From: Blautia faecicola
Lineage (GTDB): Bacteria; Bacillota; Clostridia; Lachnospirales; Lachnospiraceae
Reading direction: 5' to 3'
Assembly: GCF_004123145.1 (NCBI RefSeq)
Contig: NZ_SDKC01000001.1
Location: 2,575,501-2,639,500 of the forward strand
Length of the DNA stretch: 64,000 nucleotides
Made by a program: the position numbers and the translations under genes. Under the pieces are notes generated by a model. It ran no database searches. It was not told the DNA's origin and saw nothing but the letters and a program-made list of their open reading frames with translations. Each line of letters begins with the position of its first letter. The stretch's first letter is position 1. This document shows positions 44,331-54,578 of this stretch, piece after piece.

Positions 44331-44573
44331 TTAAAATATATCCGTTACCCATTCCACAAACCAGTTAACCGGATCAAAATTGGTATGGTCACTGATTTCA
44401 CTCATAACCTCATCTTTCATCTCCTGAAAATCCCCGCTGTTGATGGAAAGTGCATCCACCAGATCATTTCCTCCCCGGATTCCTCCGAGAAGCATCCCGC
44501 AGATCAGAAGGGCAAGCCCGAGTCCCCCGCAGATTCCGCTGGTTACAAGTAACCCTTTGTTCAAACGCTTCAT
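44331..44573 (-). CDS. Small membrane protein of the PadR-DUF1700 operon
   Basis: The 80-residue protein has one hydrophobic segment (LLVTSGICGGLGLALLICGM) and an acidic C-terminal half outside it (EMKDEVMSEISDHTNFDPVN). Its start overlaps the DUF1700 stop by 4 bp, so it is translationally coupled. Clostridial PadR-DUF1700 operons often carry a protein of this type before the PspC gene. No family name is certain. Confidence 0.65.
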   Translation of the reverse strand: MKRLNKGLLVTSGICGGLGLALLICGMLLGGIRGGNDLVDALSINSGDFQEMKDEVMSEISDHTNFDPVNWFVEWVTDIF

Positions 44574-45331
44574 TCTGCCCTTGCCTCCTTTCCTTTATGT
44601 ACGATTCTTGAGATAAAATTCAGCGTGGTACGTAATACACGCGGACACAGCTGAAAGGTAAACCACAGGAAAAATACTGCGCATAAGATTCCCAGTGCGA
44701 TACAGATCAGACCTCCGCCCATGCTTACCAGTCCGGCTGCCGGTGAACTGATCGCATGAAGGATCCCTTTGATCAGAACGGCGATCCCGCCTCCGATCAT
44801 TCCAATCGCTACGGCGAAAAAGCTGATCCACAGGGCGAATACGGTTGTCAGGATTCCGATAAAAATGCCAAGTGCTCCACCGCCAACGCCGAGAAGCACC
44901 GGAGATGCAAAGACCAATATAATGATGAGCAGTGCCCATCCGCCAACACCGCGTTTCGGTTTTCTCGCCTGCATCGCATACGGGCTTTGCGTACTGCTAT
45001 TCTGCCAGCCTTGCTGTGTACTCTGATTCCATCTGTTCATTGTCTGCCCATTCTGCTGCCAGCCATCGGCGTCCTTCGTCTGACTTTCTGTCCCTGTATT
45101 TTCCATATCGGTATCATTCGCTCCGAATGTCGATCCGCCATACTGCAGGTTTGCCTTGATGCTTGCTGCTACTTTTCCCGGACTTCCCAGTTCCTGGATC
45201 ACGGCATCCTCGTTTTCCTCCCCGGCATCGTCAAAATATTCCTGATAATAGCGAATGGCTTCCTGCCGTTCTGCCGGCGGCAGATCCTGCAGAAGTCTCG
45301 CTAATTGTGCAATAAACTGCTCACGATTCAT
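44570..45331 (-). CDS. DUF1700-domain membrane protein
   Basis: The 253-residue protein from the ATG at 45331 begins MNREQFIAQLARLLQDLPPA and continues EAIRYYQEYFDDAGEEN, the DUF1700 (HAAS-type) helical domain. A Gln/Asn/Ser-rich linker with KRGVGG follows, then three to four membrane helices. Its start overlaps the PadR stop by 11 bp. The N-terminal domain probably binds a PadR or sigma-factor partner; envelope-stress sensing is inferred from the family. Confidence 0.88.
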   Translation of the reverse strand: MNREQFIAQLARLLQDLPPAERQEAIRYYQEYFDDAGEENEDAVIQELGSPGKVAASIKANLQYGGSTFGANDTDMENTGTESQTKDADGWQQNGQTMNRWNQSTQQGWQNSSTQSPYAMQARKPKRGVGGWALLIIILVFASPVLLGVGGGALGIFIGILTTVFALWISFFAVAIGMIGGGIAVLIKGILHAISSPAAGLVSMGGGLICIALGILCAVFFLWFTFQLCPRVLRTTLNFISRIVHKGKEARAE

Positions 45332-45650
45332 TGTTGATTCCTCCCTCAAAAACCATGGAAATATTAGATGAATATCTCTTCCACTCCTCTTTGTATAAAC
45401 CCAATTGGGCCAGTCCCTGCTCGGTTACTTTATAATATCTCCGGTTGCGCCCCGCACATTCCAGATCATAGACCATCAGGCACTGATCTTTCTGCAGCCT
45501 GCGAAGCACCGGATACAGAGTGGAATCGGAAATGTCGATAACCTTCCGCACATCCTGTGTGATCTTATATCCGTAAGTGCCTTCCTTCTCTCTCGAGACA
45601 ACGGCAAGAACAATGGCATCCAAAAGAGCCGCTCCTGTATTAAATACCAT
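45321..45650 (-). CDS. PadR-family transcriptional regulator
   Basis: The 109-residue protein from the ATG at 45650, behind AAAGGGG, has the winged HTH pattern LLDAIVLAVVSREKEGTYGY then VIDISDSTLYPVLRRLQKDQ. A dimerising C-terminal helix follows. It heads the operon with DUF1700, a small membrane protein and PspC, and likely autoregulates it. Confidence 0.92.
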   Translation of the reverse strand: MVFNTGAALLDAIVLAVVSREKEGTYGYKITQDVRKVIDISDSTLYPVLRRLQKDQCLMVYDLECAGRNRRYYKVTEQGLAQLGLYKEEWKRYSSNISMVFEGGINNES

Positions 45651-45848
45651 ATCGCACCCCTTTTTCTTTTTTCTGTATGTTCGAACCCTTTCCCGATCTG
45701 TTTTCACGAAAAGACTCCGCTCATACCTTTCCCCCGGTTTCCCGGACCGTATGCTGTTTTACATTTGTTACTATACGCCGTATAATATTAGATGTCAACA
45801 ATTCCTGGGAATCTTTAAAATATCTTAAGACTTCTTCTAAATATCTAC

Positions 45849-45894
45849 AAAAAGCGGCTGCCGCGGAGGTTACACCTCCACAGCAACCGCTTTT
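45849..45894 (-). terminator. Terminator that overlaps the end of addA
   Basis: On the minus strand AAAGCGGTTGCTGTGGAGG pairs with CCTCCGCGGCAGCCGCTTT and is followed by TTTTT. The addA stop codon TAA (45870-45872) lies in the loop, so the last codons form the 5' arm. Confidence 0.85.
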
Positions 45895-48800
45895 CCAAGC
45901 GCAAATGAATATAAATAACACTCTTTTACCTTTTTTCCATACGCGCGCTCCAACGCCTGACTGTAATAATGCATCTGTCTCTGATACCGGTCGATCAGTT
46001 CCTGTCCCTCTTTTACATGGTCAGTTTTATAATCCACCAGCACCAGGCCGTCCGCCTCTTCCCAGAAAGCATCGATGATTCCCTGCACCAGGATCTGCTC
46101 GCCCTGATTCCACGCGGGATTTCTCTCACTGGCATCAATACTCATCACAAACTGCTGTTCCCGGTGCAGTGTGCCAAGGGCAGAAGCTTCTTTCATCCGT
46201 TTTCCCACAGCTGAACGCACAAACCAGCTAATCTGACTGGAACGCACCACTTTGGCCGTCTCTTTGCTGATCTTTTCCTCCTGCAACATTTCTTCGATCT
46301 GCTGCTCGATCGCCTGCTGCGAATCTGCTTTTGCATAGTCCAGGCACTCTAGGATCCGGTGATATGCGGTTCCCCTTGCTGTGCCCTGCAACAGCTGCTC
46401 CCTGCTCTCCTTCATAAAATCGGGAATGATTGGTTCCTGTTCTTTCTCCTCATACAGATAGACAGTCTCTTCCTCCAGCTCCTCTCTGCCCTGTTTTTTC
46501 AGTTCTGATACGCTGACCTTCGCCGGAATCTCCTGTAAATATCCGTACGGATACACATAGGAAAATTTCTCTTCCAGATCTTTGCGGATCTTCGCATCAA
46601 ACACCTCCTGTGGATCCCAGGTTTCATATACGACTCTCTGCCGTACCCGGTCTTCCCTGTCCGTCACCTGATCCGTGATCAGATGTTCCATCTCAAGCAC
46701 CTCTGTCGGAAACTCTCCGTTCTCTCCTGCAAGTGCAGGAAAGATCCAGTCCCAGTAGCAGCGCGCGCCTTCCCGCATGCCGTAAGGAAGTTTTTCTTCC
46801 TGCCAGTCCCGCGCCTCCGCCTGTACTGCCTGATAATCCTCTATTTTTTTCACGGTTCCGGTAAGGATCAGTTTTTCTTTTGCTCTTGTGAGTGCCACAT
46901 ATAATACACGCAGTTCCTCACCCAGACTCTCCAGCCGAATCTGTTTCTGGATCACCTGCCGCACCAGTGACGATGCCTGTGTCCGCTCCTTGGGGTCTAC
47001 CGCCTGCATCCCGATTCCCAGATCCTGATGGATCACCAGACCGGTGCTGGCATCGGACATGTTAAACCGTTTTCCCATGCCTGCCGCAAAGACAATCGGA
47101 AACTCCAGTCCCTTACTTTTGTGGATACTCATGATCCGCACCGTATCTTCCTGTTCTCCACGGATATTGACCTCACCAAAATCCACCTGATATTTCTGCA
47201 ATTGTTCCACATACCGGATAAAATTAAACAGCCCGCGATAACTGGTGCTCTCATATTCCATCGCTTTTTCCACCAGCATCTGCAGATTTGCCCGCCGTTG
47301 TGCACCGCCGGGCATCGCACCTGCGTATAACCCGTACCCGGTCTTTGTCAGGATCTCTCCGATCAGTTCGTGGATCGGTGTGTAAGTGACCTTCTCGCGG
47401 AGTTTTTCATAGACAGACCAGAAATTGCCAAGTTTTTCACGCAATTCCGCTTCCTGTCCCTCCTGCAGATAGTTCCAGACGCATCCATAGATCTTTTCTT
47501 CCGGGTATCGTGCTTTTAGCAGAGCCAGTTCTCTCGCGCTACAGCCGCCCAACGGCGATAACAGGACACCGGTAAATGGAATCTCCTGCATCGGATTATC
47601 CAGGATCCGCAGATAGTTCAGGATCGTCTGCACTTCCGTCGTGGAAAAATATCCAGTTTTGGAAGTGGCGTAAGCGGGGATTCCCATATCCATCAACACA
47701 TTGACAAAGTTCTCCGCCCAGCCGGTGATCGTCCGAAGCAGGATCACACAGTCCTGATAACGTGCAGGACGATACTGCTTTTCTTTCTTATCCCATACCA
47801 GTTCCGTTCCCACCATGCTGCGGATCTTTTCTCCGATCATCCGCGCTTCCAGCTCCTGATCACTCTGTTCCTGTATCTTCTCATCCATACCGTCTGTGCC
47901 GGTCTGCGCCACAAGTACCTGGCACGCCGGTTCTTCCGGTGTTCCCTCCGGCTTTTCTTCAAAAACAGCACCCGGATACAAGGCCGCATCTGCATCGTAT
48001 TCCACCGCTCCCAGATCTTTTCCCATGATCCGGTAAAAGATCTGATTGACGCCTTTGAGCACTCCGGCTCTGCTTCGGAAGTTTTTGTGAAGATCGATTC
48101 TCTGACATACACTGTCTTCCAGACTGTAGGTTTCGTATTTTTCCATGAAAAGTTCCGGTCTGGCAAGACGGAAGCGGTAGATACTCTGCTTGACATCGCC
48201 CACCATAAACAGATTGTGCTGTCCGAAACGAAGCCGCGATACGCTCTGCAATAAGGTCTCCTGCACCAGATTACTGTCCTGGTATTCATCGATCAGGATT
48301 TCCTCAAAGCGGTCGGAAAATTCATCTGCCGCCTGTGTATAACGGATCTTTCCGTCTTCTTTTTTCACCAGAATCTCCAGTGCAAAGTGTTCCATATCCG
48401 TAAAATCCACGATATTTTTCTGCCGCTTCTTCTCAGAAAATACTTCGATAAACTGCCGGGTCAGCCGGATCAGCTCCTGCATCGGTTCCCTGCAAAGTTC
48501 CAGTTCCTCCAGAACTTCCTCTGTCGTCTCATAAAAATAATTCTCCCGCAGTTTCTTCACTGCCTCTTTTGCCTGATCCCGTAGATTTTTCGCCAGCTCC
48601 CGCTTATCCTCCTGCACACTGTCGTCTTTCTTTCGTGACAGTGCTTTCGGTTTCCAGCCATCCAGCAGGACTCTGCACCCGTCAAAATCCTGTGCCGCGA
48701 AAGCCTCTTCCAGGTCTCTTCGAAACAAAAGATCCTGTTCCAGTGATTCCCCGTACATATGCGGTCCACCGGGACTGCAGATCACTTCTTTACACCGCTC

Positions 48801-49493
48801 CTGAAGATACGTGATCTGATTCATCAGATGTCCGGCATCCTCCCACAGTTTCCGCATCCAGACACAGGATGCCAGTTCTTCCCGGGTTCGGATCTCATAT
48901 GCCTTCGTACAGCTGTCCAGCCATTCCAGCGGCCAGGGATTACTCATGGCAAATTCATACATGCGAAGGATCAGTTCCGCCAGCACTTCATCACTTTTTC
49001 CGGTGGCAAAACTCTCCACAAAGCGGTCAAAACTTCCCGTCCGTTCCTGATAATTGCTCTCAAGCACCTCTTTTGCCACATCCTGTTTCAGCAGTTTGAT
49101 CTCGCCCTCATTTGCCGTGCGGAATCCGGGATCCAGATCGATGGTATGAAAATAGTTTCGGATCACATACGAGCAGAATCCGTCGATCGTCGTGATCTGC
49201 GCGTTGTGGATCAACGTCTGCTGTCTTTGCAGGTGTTCATTTTCCGGATCCTGTTCCAGATAATTTTCCACCGCTTCCGTCAGTCTCTCCCGCATCTCTC
49301 CGGCTGCTGCCCGGGTAAATGTCACGATCAGCAGCTGGTCGATATCGATGGGACAATCTTTTCTGGTCATTTTCCCCAGGATTCGTTCTACCAAAACAGC
49401 AGTCTTACCGGATCCTGCCGCAGCACTGACCAGGATATTTCTATCCCGCAGTTCAATGACCTTCTGCTGTTCCGGCGTCCACTTCATCTCCAT
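45870..49493 (-). CDS. addA: ATP-dependent helicase/nuclease subunit AddA
   Basis: The 1207-residue protein has a UvrD-type helicase core with Walker A SAAAGSGKTAVL near 23-34, FTRAAAGEMRERL, DEYQDSN and VALTRAKEKL. A C-terminal RecB-type nuclease has D1154-Y-K in VLVDYKTDH. It processes double-strand breaks for RecA and degrades foreign linear DNA. The start overlaps the end of addB by 41 bp, so the two are coupled. Confidence 0.97.
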   Translation of the reverse strand: MEMKWTPEQQKVIELRDRNILVSAAAGSGKTAVLVERILGKMTRKDCPIDIDQLLIVTFTRAAAGEMRERLTEAVENYLEQDPENEHLQRQQTLIHNAQITTIDGFCSYVIRNYFHTIDLDPGFRTANEGEIKLLKQDVAKEVLESNYQERTGSFDRFVESFATGKSDEVLAELILRMYEFAMSNPWPLEWLDSCTKAYEIRTREELASCVWMRKLWEDAGHLMNQITYLQERCKEVICSPGGPHMYGESLEQDLLFRRDLEEAFAAQDFDGCRVLLDGWKPKALSRKKDDSVQEDKRELAKNLRDQAKEAVKKLRENYFYETTEEVLEELELCREPMQELIRLTRQFIEVFSEKKRQKNIVDFTDMEHFALEILVKKEDGKIRYTQAADEFSDRFEEILIDEYQDSNLVQETLLQSVSRLRFGQHNLFMVGDVKQSIYRFRLARPELFMEKYETYSLEDSVCQRIDLHKNFRSRAGVLKGVNQIFYRIMGKDLGAVEYDADAALYPGAVFEEKPEGTPEEPACQVLVAQTGTDGMDEKIQEQSDQELEARMIGEKIRSMVGTELVWDKKEKQYRPARYQDCVILLRTITGWAENFVNVLMDMGIPAYATSKTGYFSTTEVQTILNYLRILDNPMQEIPFTGVLLSPLGGCSARELALLKARYPEEKIYGCVWNYLQEGQEAELREKLGNFWSVYEKLREKVTYTPIHELIGEILTKTGYGLYAGAMPGGAQRRANLQMLVEKAMEYESTSYRGLFNFIRYVEQLQKYQVDFGEVNIRGEQEDTVRIMSIHKSKGLEFPIVFAAGMGKRFNMSDASTGLVIHQDLGIGMQAVDPKERTQASSLVRQVIQKQIRLESLGEELRVLYVALTRAKEKLILTGTVKKIEDYQAVQAEARDWQEEKLPYGMREGARCYWDWIFPALAGENGEFPTEVLEMEHLITDQVTDREDRVRQRVVYETWDPQEVFDAKIRKDLEEKFSYVYPYGYLQEIPAKVSVSELKKQGREELEEETVYLYEEKEQEPIIPDFMKESREQLLQGTARGTAYHRILECLDYAKADSQQAIEQQIEEMLQEEKISKETAKVVRSSQISWFVRSAVGKRMKEASALGTLHREQQFVMSIDASERNPAWNQGEQILVQGIIDAFWEEADGLVLVDYKTDHVKEGQELIDRYQRQMHYYSQALERAYGKKVKECYLYSFALGKAVAVEV

Positions 49494-52400
49494 CTTCCTT
49501 CTCCCCTTTCTCTCTCATTTTCTTCCACAGTTCCTCATCGGAAAATACTGGAAGTCTCCGGAAACTGTTTCCCTCCTGCTTTTCATCAAATCCGCAGATT
49601 TCCTTAAAGCTGCAATAGTCGCAGGCGGTCCGTTGTTTCAATTTATATGGATTTTTCTCCATCTCCCCGCCAAGGATCCGTGTTCCATTTTCACGGATCT
49701 TATCGTTGACATAGGCACAGAGTTCTTCGAACTGTTCTTTGCTTGCCGTTTTGGAACGACTTGAAAGACTGCCGTTTTTATTGTAGGCTGCCGGGATCAC
49801 CAGCGATTTTTTCCCTGCTTTCAGTTCCCGATCCAGATCCTTTAAGATCTTTTCTTCTGCCCGGACCAGTCCGTCCACCTTTAATTTTTCCAGCAGTTTC
49901 CGTTCAATCTCCTCTTCCTCATCCCCAGGTTTTCCATCCACCAGTGGATCTTTGACATGATAATAAAACATCCCCGCCGGTTCTGCATGTTTTCCCGGAT
50001 GATTCTTTTCTTCCAGTTCCAGTGCTGCATTCAGATATACGATAAGCTGCAATTGCAGTCCGTGATACACCGAAGTAAGATCCAGAGCCGTATTGCCGGA
50101 CTTATAATCAATGACTTTCACATAGATCGTATCGTCCTCCTCATAGCGGTCCACCCGGTCAATCCGTCCCCGCAGGCGCAGGCGCTCATCCTCCGATAAC
50201 TGAAAATTCGATGCTTTCAGATCTTCCTCCATAGAAAAAGAGATTTCAAACCGGCTTGGTTCATATTTTCCTGCTTTCAGCTGTTGCTGCAGTGCCCAGA
50301 CCGTCCGCCGCAGGATCCGTTTTACACGCAGGATCATATACTGGTTTCTTGCACTGCTCTCCAGGATCGTATTGCCATAGTCGTGAATGGTTTCCTCCAC
50401 ACTCGTATCAATCAGCTGATCCCGTTCCTGATCCGTCAGACTGCGCCATGTCAGCCGGTTTTTTTTGAGATTTCGTGAAAACTGTTCCAGTGCCTGATGG
50501 ATCACATTGCCCAGATCCACCTGACGAAATTCGTATTCCTGTCGTTCCTCGATTTTCAGACCATACTGCAGAAAATGTGCAAAGGCACAGGCTGCAAACC
50601 GTTCCAGTTCCGTCGCACTGTTGTCCAGTTCTTTCCCGTAGAGTGCCACTGCCGCCGCTTTTCCGATGCTGCTCTCCGGTGCTCCCTCGTATGCCGCCCG
50701 AATCCAGCGAAGACACTGCTCCCGCCATTCTTCCGACCGCAGATACCAGGAAAACAGTTCTTTCCAGCCATCATTCTGCTCCTGTTCCCCATCCTTTCGA
50801 AGTCCTCCCAGAAGAATCTCCGTCGCCTGCTGCGCCATCTGCATCTGGCTGATCTCGTCTTTCGGACTATCCTGGATCACCAGTTTCGGGTACATCCGAA
50901 GGATCATCGCGATCAGATACGCCGGACTCTGTGCCTGTCCCTGCGCGTTGGACTGGGCGTAGGAAAGATACAGACACCGGGAAGGTTTCGTCAGATTCAG
51001 ATACAGATAAAAGCGCTGGATATACATGGATTCCCTCGCCGTTGGCGCCAGTGCTACCTGACGGCTGTCGAGAAATTCCCGGTCAGACTCGGACAGCAGA
51101 CCGGCTCTTCCCCCGTGTTTCGGGATAATTCCATCGTTGACCCCCGCAAAAAACAGTACCTTAATGTCTTTCAGTCGGGTACGCTCCATCTCACCAAGCA
51201 ACACCTGATCTGCCGTCGGCGGGATGATGCCCACCCGCATCTCCTGAAATCCCACATCGAGAAGCTGTCCGTACTCCTTCGCCGTGATCGTCTCGCTGCC
51301 AAGCATCTGCACCATTTTATCGAGCAGTTCCATGATCATTCCGTAAATCTGGCTGTATTCCTTGACCATCGCCTGATCGCCCTGCGCAGCAAAATCCTGT
51401 TCTTTTTCCGCTAACCGCTCCTGAATCCTGTCCTTTACGATCATGTGATAGAGCATCCGCGTCCGTTCTTCTACTGTGTGCTCTTTTTCTTTCATATATT
51501 CCGCGAAAGGACCGATCTTTTCCCAGACCTGTTCCCGGATCTGGTTGATTCCTTCGATACTGCCTTCTTCCATCCCCCGGTACCGTCTTACCCAGTGATC
51601 CTTCCACTGTTTTTCCCCGCGGATTCCCACAGCAATACAGTAATTTTCCAGTTGATCCACCTGATAAACCGGAATCCCGGACATCCCACAGCGAAGATAA
51701 CGAAACATACTCTCATAGGAAAAATGCTCCACCACAAGATTTACCGCCGCCCGGATGTACTCCACAAACGGATTCATCAGGATCGAATGTTTTTCATCGA
51801 TAAAGCAGGGAATCCTGCACTGCTCCATCACCTGTCTGGCATAGCTTCCGTACGTTGTCATATCTCCGGTGATCACCGCAAAATCTCCATATCGGTAGCC
51901 TTTTGTCCGCACCAGCAGACGGATCTTTCTGGCGATCTCCTCCATCTCTTCTTTCGGATTGCCTGCCTGAAAGATCTGTACCTCTTCCTGTTCCTTCCGG
52001 TACTGCCGTTTATCATACCGAAACAAATGCTGCTCCAGAAATTCGAGTGCCGGTGCCTCATGGAAACGGCTGTGTTCTCCCGGATGCACCCACCAGGGAT
52101 CCAGAACTTCCACCCGTTCTTCCGCTGCCATCCGGGTCAGAGACTCCATCATCTCCCCACTCATCCGAAACAGATGCTGCGGACGTTTTAACTGTGCCAC
52201 AGACACCTTCTCATCCAGTGTCACCGTCACCCAGATCTGCCGCGCCATCTTCAGCAGTTCCCGCAGCAGCTTATTCTGTATCGGGGTAAATCCGGTAAAT
52301 CCGTCCAGAACGATCCAGCTGTCTCTCACCAGCCGGGAGCTTCCGATCTTCTCACACAGAAGATCCAGCACTTCCTCCGCCGTGATATATCGTTTTCTCA

Positions 52401-52908
52401 AAAACTCGGAAAATCCCTGATAAATGGTCTGCACATCCTTTAATTTGTGATACAGCAGCGGTTTGTCTTTTGCCAGATTGCCGATCTCGTCCAGTTCCTC
52501 CGGGTGAATATCGTACTGCATCAGCTCGGATAACAGTGATTTCATCTCACTGACGGTTCCCAGTTTTTCCAGACTGCTGCCAAGAACTCCCAGTTTTTTC
52601 TTCTGTTCCTGTACCACACGCTCCAGCACCAGAATCTTTCCCACATCTTCCAGCACCGGTGTCTGATCTCCGCCCACTTCCGCAAACACCCGGTGTGCCA
52701 GGCGGTCAAAACTCAGGATATCCACATTCATGATCCCGTGCCGTGGACTCAACGATACCAGTTCTTTCTGTGTTTGCATCGTAAACTGTTCCGGTACGAT
52801 CACCAGATAATTTCTCTCCGGATGCTCCCCGGCTTCCTGTAAGATTTTCTGATATAGCTGAAAGGATTTTCCAGCCCCCGAATTGCCGGGTACAAATTGC
52901 AGCGCCAT
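49453..52908 (-). CDS. addB: ATP-dependent helicase/nuclease subunit AddB
   Basis: The protein has 1151 residues from the ATG at 52908 behind AAGGAGG. The N-terminal P-loop is GNSGAGKS (8-15). A C-terminal nuclease domain has VKVIDYKSGN. An Fe-S cluster is expected from one cysteine in FAACAFAHFL and three in CDYCSFKEIC. It is the AddA partner that recognises Chi and forms the second nuclease. Confidence 0.96.
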   Translation of the reverse strand: MALQFVPGNSGAGKSFQLYQKILQEAGEHPERNYLVIVPEQFTMQTQKELVSLSPRHGIMNVDILSFDRLAHRVFAEVGGDQTPVLEDVGKILVLERVVQEQKKKLGVLGSSLEKLGTVSEMKSLLSELMQYDIHPEELDEIGNLAKDKPLLYHKLKDVQTIYQGFSEFLRKRYITAEEVLDLLCEKIGSSRLVRDSWIVLDGFTGFTPIQNKLLRELLKMARQIWVTVTLDEKVSVAQLKRPQHLFRMSGEMMESLTRMAAEERVEVLDPWWVHPGEHSRFHEAPALEFLEQHLFRYDKRQYRKEQEEVQIFQAGNPKEEMEEIARKIRLLVRTKGYRYGDFAVITGDMTTYGSYARQVMEQCRIPCFIDEKHSILMNPFVEYIRAAVNLVVEHFSYESMFRYLRCGMSGIPVYQVDQLENYCIAVGIRGEKQWKDHWVRRYRGMEEGSIEGINQIREQVWEKIGPFAEYMKEKEHTVEERTRMLYHMIVKDRIQERLAEKEQDFAAQGDQAMVKEYSQIYGMIMELLDKMVQMLGSETITAKEYGQLLDVGFQEMRVGIIPPTADQVLLGEMERTRLKDIKVLFFAGVNDGIIPKHGGRAGLLSESDREFLDSRQVALAPTARESMYIQRFYLYLNLTKPSRCLYLSYAQSNAQGQAQSPAYLIAMILRMYPKLVIQDSPKDEISQMQMAQQATEILLGGLRKDGEQEQNDGWKELFSWYLRSEEWREQCLRWIRAAYEGAPESSIGKAAAVALYGKELDNSATELERFAACAFAHFLQYGLKIEERQEYEFRQVDLGNVIHQALEQFSRNLKKNRLTWRSLTDQERDQLIDTSVEETIHDYGNTILESSARNQYMILRVKRILRRTVWALQQQLKAGKYEPSRFEISFSMEEDLKASNFQLSEDERLRLRGRIDRVDRYEEDDTIYVKVIDYKSGNTALDLTSVYHGLQLQLIVYLNAALELEEKNHPGKHAEPAGMFYYHVKDPLVDGKPGDEEEEIERKLLEKLKVDGLVRAEEKILKDLDRELKAGKKSLVIPAAYNKNGSLSSRSKTASKEQFEELCAYVNDKIRENGTRILGGEMEKNPYKLKQRTACDYCSFKEICGFDEKQEGNSFRRLPVFSDEELWKKMREKGEKEDGDEVDAGTAEGH

Positions 52909-52981
52909 GGATCTTTTCCTCCTTTTTTTGTTCCTGCTTCTGTCTGCGCTCAGCATCTTTTCGTCTGTCTTCTTCTCTCTG

Positions 52982-53025
52982 ACAGTTACGACCCCTGTCT
53001 TTTTACCGGCAGGGGTCGTAACTGT
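52982..53025. repeat. Perfect 16-bp inverted repeat upstream of addB
   Basis: ACAGTTACGACCCCTG (52982-52997) and CAGGGGTCGTAACTGT (53010-53025) are exact complements with a 12-base loop. It lies between the radical SAM stop and the addB start. Neither strand has a clean T-run directly after it, although the plus strand is T-rich, so it may be a terminator variant or an intergenic repeat. Confidence 0.7.
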
Positions 53026-53086
53026 GTTTTACATTTTTCTGATTGGTTCACACGGAATATGCTGTTTCCCGTTCTGTTTGATTGCA

Positions 53087-53980
53087 TTATAACCCTTCAT
53101 AGTCAAAAAGTGGAATAAAACTTTCTTTTGCCGTCCCGCCTTCCTGAAAAAATCCCTGGGTGATACCCAGATCCAGCGCATGATCCAGCACTTTCTCGTA
53201 CTCCCGTTTCGTCACCCGCCGGTTCAGATCCGGAATGTTCCGTACCTGCGGAAGCGGTGTGTACTGGTTCATCAGGCTGATGGTCAGATCGTCTCCATAC
53301 GTTCCATACAACTCATCGAGTACCGCAATTGAATTCTTCGTATGTCCCGGCAGGATCAGATGCCGGACGATCACACCTTTTTGGATATAACCGTCCTCAT
53401 CGTATGCACAGGTTCCGGCAGCCTTCATCATCTCCCGGATTGCTGCCCGGGCAACTTCCGGGTAATCCTTTGCCCTGGAATATGCAAAAGCAAGCTTCGA
53501 ATCCATATATTTAAAATCGGGAAGCCAGACATCCACAACCTCTTCGAGCATCTGCACCGTTTCCACCCGTTCGTATCCGCTGGAATTGTAGATCACCGGC
53601 AGATCCATTCCCTGCGCCTTCGCTTTTTTGAGTGATTCGATCACAGCCGGGACGTAATGTGCCGCCGTTACCAGGTTGATATTCGCCGCTCCCTGTTCCT
53701 GCAATTCCAGAAAAATCTCGCTGAGGCGTTCCCCTGAGATCTCTTTCGCACAGTTTCCCTCCGCGATCTCAAAGTTCTGACAGAAGATACATCGGAGACT
53801 GCACCCGGAAAAAAATACCGCACCGGATCCCCGCGTCCCGGAGATACAGGGCTCCTCCCACATATGGAGTGCCGCCCTCGCCGCCCGTATTGTTGCATCC
53901 ATTCCGCAGTAACCCTTTTCTCCGGCTGCCCGGTTTACACCGCACATCCTCGGACACAGCGTACATGTATCCATTCCCAT
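53087..53980 (-). CDS. PflX-like radical SAM protein
   Basis: The protein has 297 residues from the ATG at 53980 behind GGGGAAAGG. The radical SAM cluster motif C60-x3-C64-x2-C67 lies in FSGCSLRCIFCQNFE. An N-terminal cysteine block (C6, C9, C13, C25 in CTLCPRMCGVNR..KGYCG) is typical of the COG1313 PflX group, related to pyruvate-formate-lyase activases. The substrate is unknown. No glycyl radical enzyme is adjacent. Confidence 0.88.
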   Translation of the reverse strand: MGMDTCTLCPRMCGVNRAAGEKGYCGMDATIRAARAALHMWEEPCISGTRGSGAVFFSGCSLRCIFCQNFEIAEGNCAKEISGERLSEIFLELQEQGAANINLVTAAHYVPAVIESLKKAKAQGMDLPVIYNSSGYERVETVQMLEEVVDVWLPDFKYMDSKLAFAYSRAKDYPEVARAAIREMMKAAGTCAYDEDGYIQKGVIVRHLILPGHTKNSIAVLDELYGTYGDDLTISLMNQYTPLPQVRNIPDLNRRVTKREYEKVLDHALDLGITQGFFQEGGTAKESFIPLFDYEGL

Positions 53981-54106
53981 GTTTCCTTTCCCCCTGTTTC
54001 TTTTTATTTCTCCGTTTCGGAAAGCCGTCACTTTCTCCTGGGATTTCATAAAACCCGGCTGTTTCTCATACACTAATAAAAAGCATCGGAAAAGGAGTGT
54101 GTATCT

Positions 54107-54568
54107 ATGAGTTCCAAAACCAGGATTGTTGTACTACATATGAAAGAAGTGATCTATACCGCTATCTTTCTCGTACTCGGTCTCCTGATGATTGTTCTTC
54201 TTCTGATCATGTTCGGACCATCGAAAGACAAAGAAACCGCATCCTCTGTCCAGACAACTTCTGCCCTCACCGGACAGTATTTGCCGGGTGTCTACACCAC
54301 CGCCATTGAGCTGAACGACAACACCTTTGACGTGCAGGTAACCGTGGACAGCAGCCATATCAATTCCATCGAGCTGATAAACTTAAGTGAATCCACCGCC
54401 GCCATGTACCCGCTGATGGAACCTGCCCTCGAGGAACTTGCCTCCCAGATCTATGAAAAGCAGTCCCTCGAAGACATCACCTACGAAGATGACAACAAGT
54501 ACACTTCCATGCTGCTCTTAGAAGCCATCAAAAGCGCACTCGCGAAAGCTTCTGTTTTGCAGCAATAA
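54107..54568 (+). CDS. Membrane-anchored protein with FMN-binding-like domain (no flavin site seen)
   Basis: The 153-residue protein has one N-terminal membrane segment (EVIYTAIFLVLGLLMIVLLL) and an extracellular part. GQYLPGVYTTAIELNDNTFD and VQVTVDSSHINSIELIN resemble the strand pattern of FMN_bind domains, but the usual flavin-linking S-G-A-T motif is missing. It starts behind AAGGAGTGTG. It stands alone between divergent and convergent genes. The function is unknown. Confidence 0.65.
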   Translation: MSSKTRIVVLHMKEVIYTAIFLVLGLLMIVLLLIMFGPSKDKETASSVQTTSALTGQYLPGVYTTAIELNDNTFDVQVTVDSSHINSIELINLSESTAAMYPLMEPALEELASQIYEKQSLEDITYEDDNKYTSMLLLEAIKSALAKASVLQQ

Positions 54569-54578
54569 TTTCAAATGT

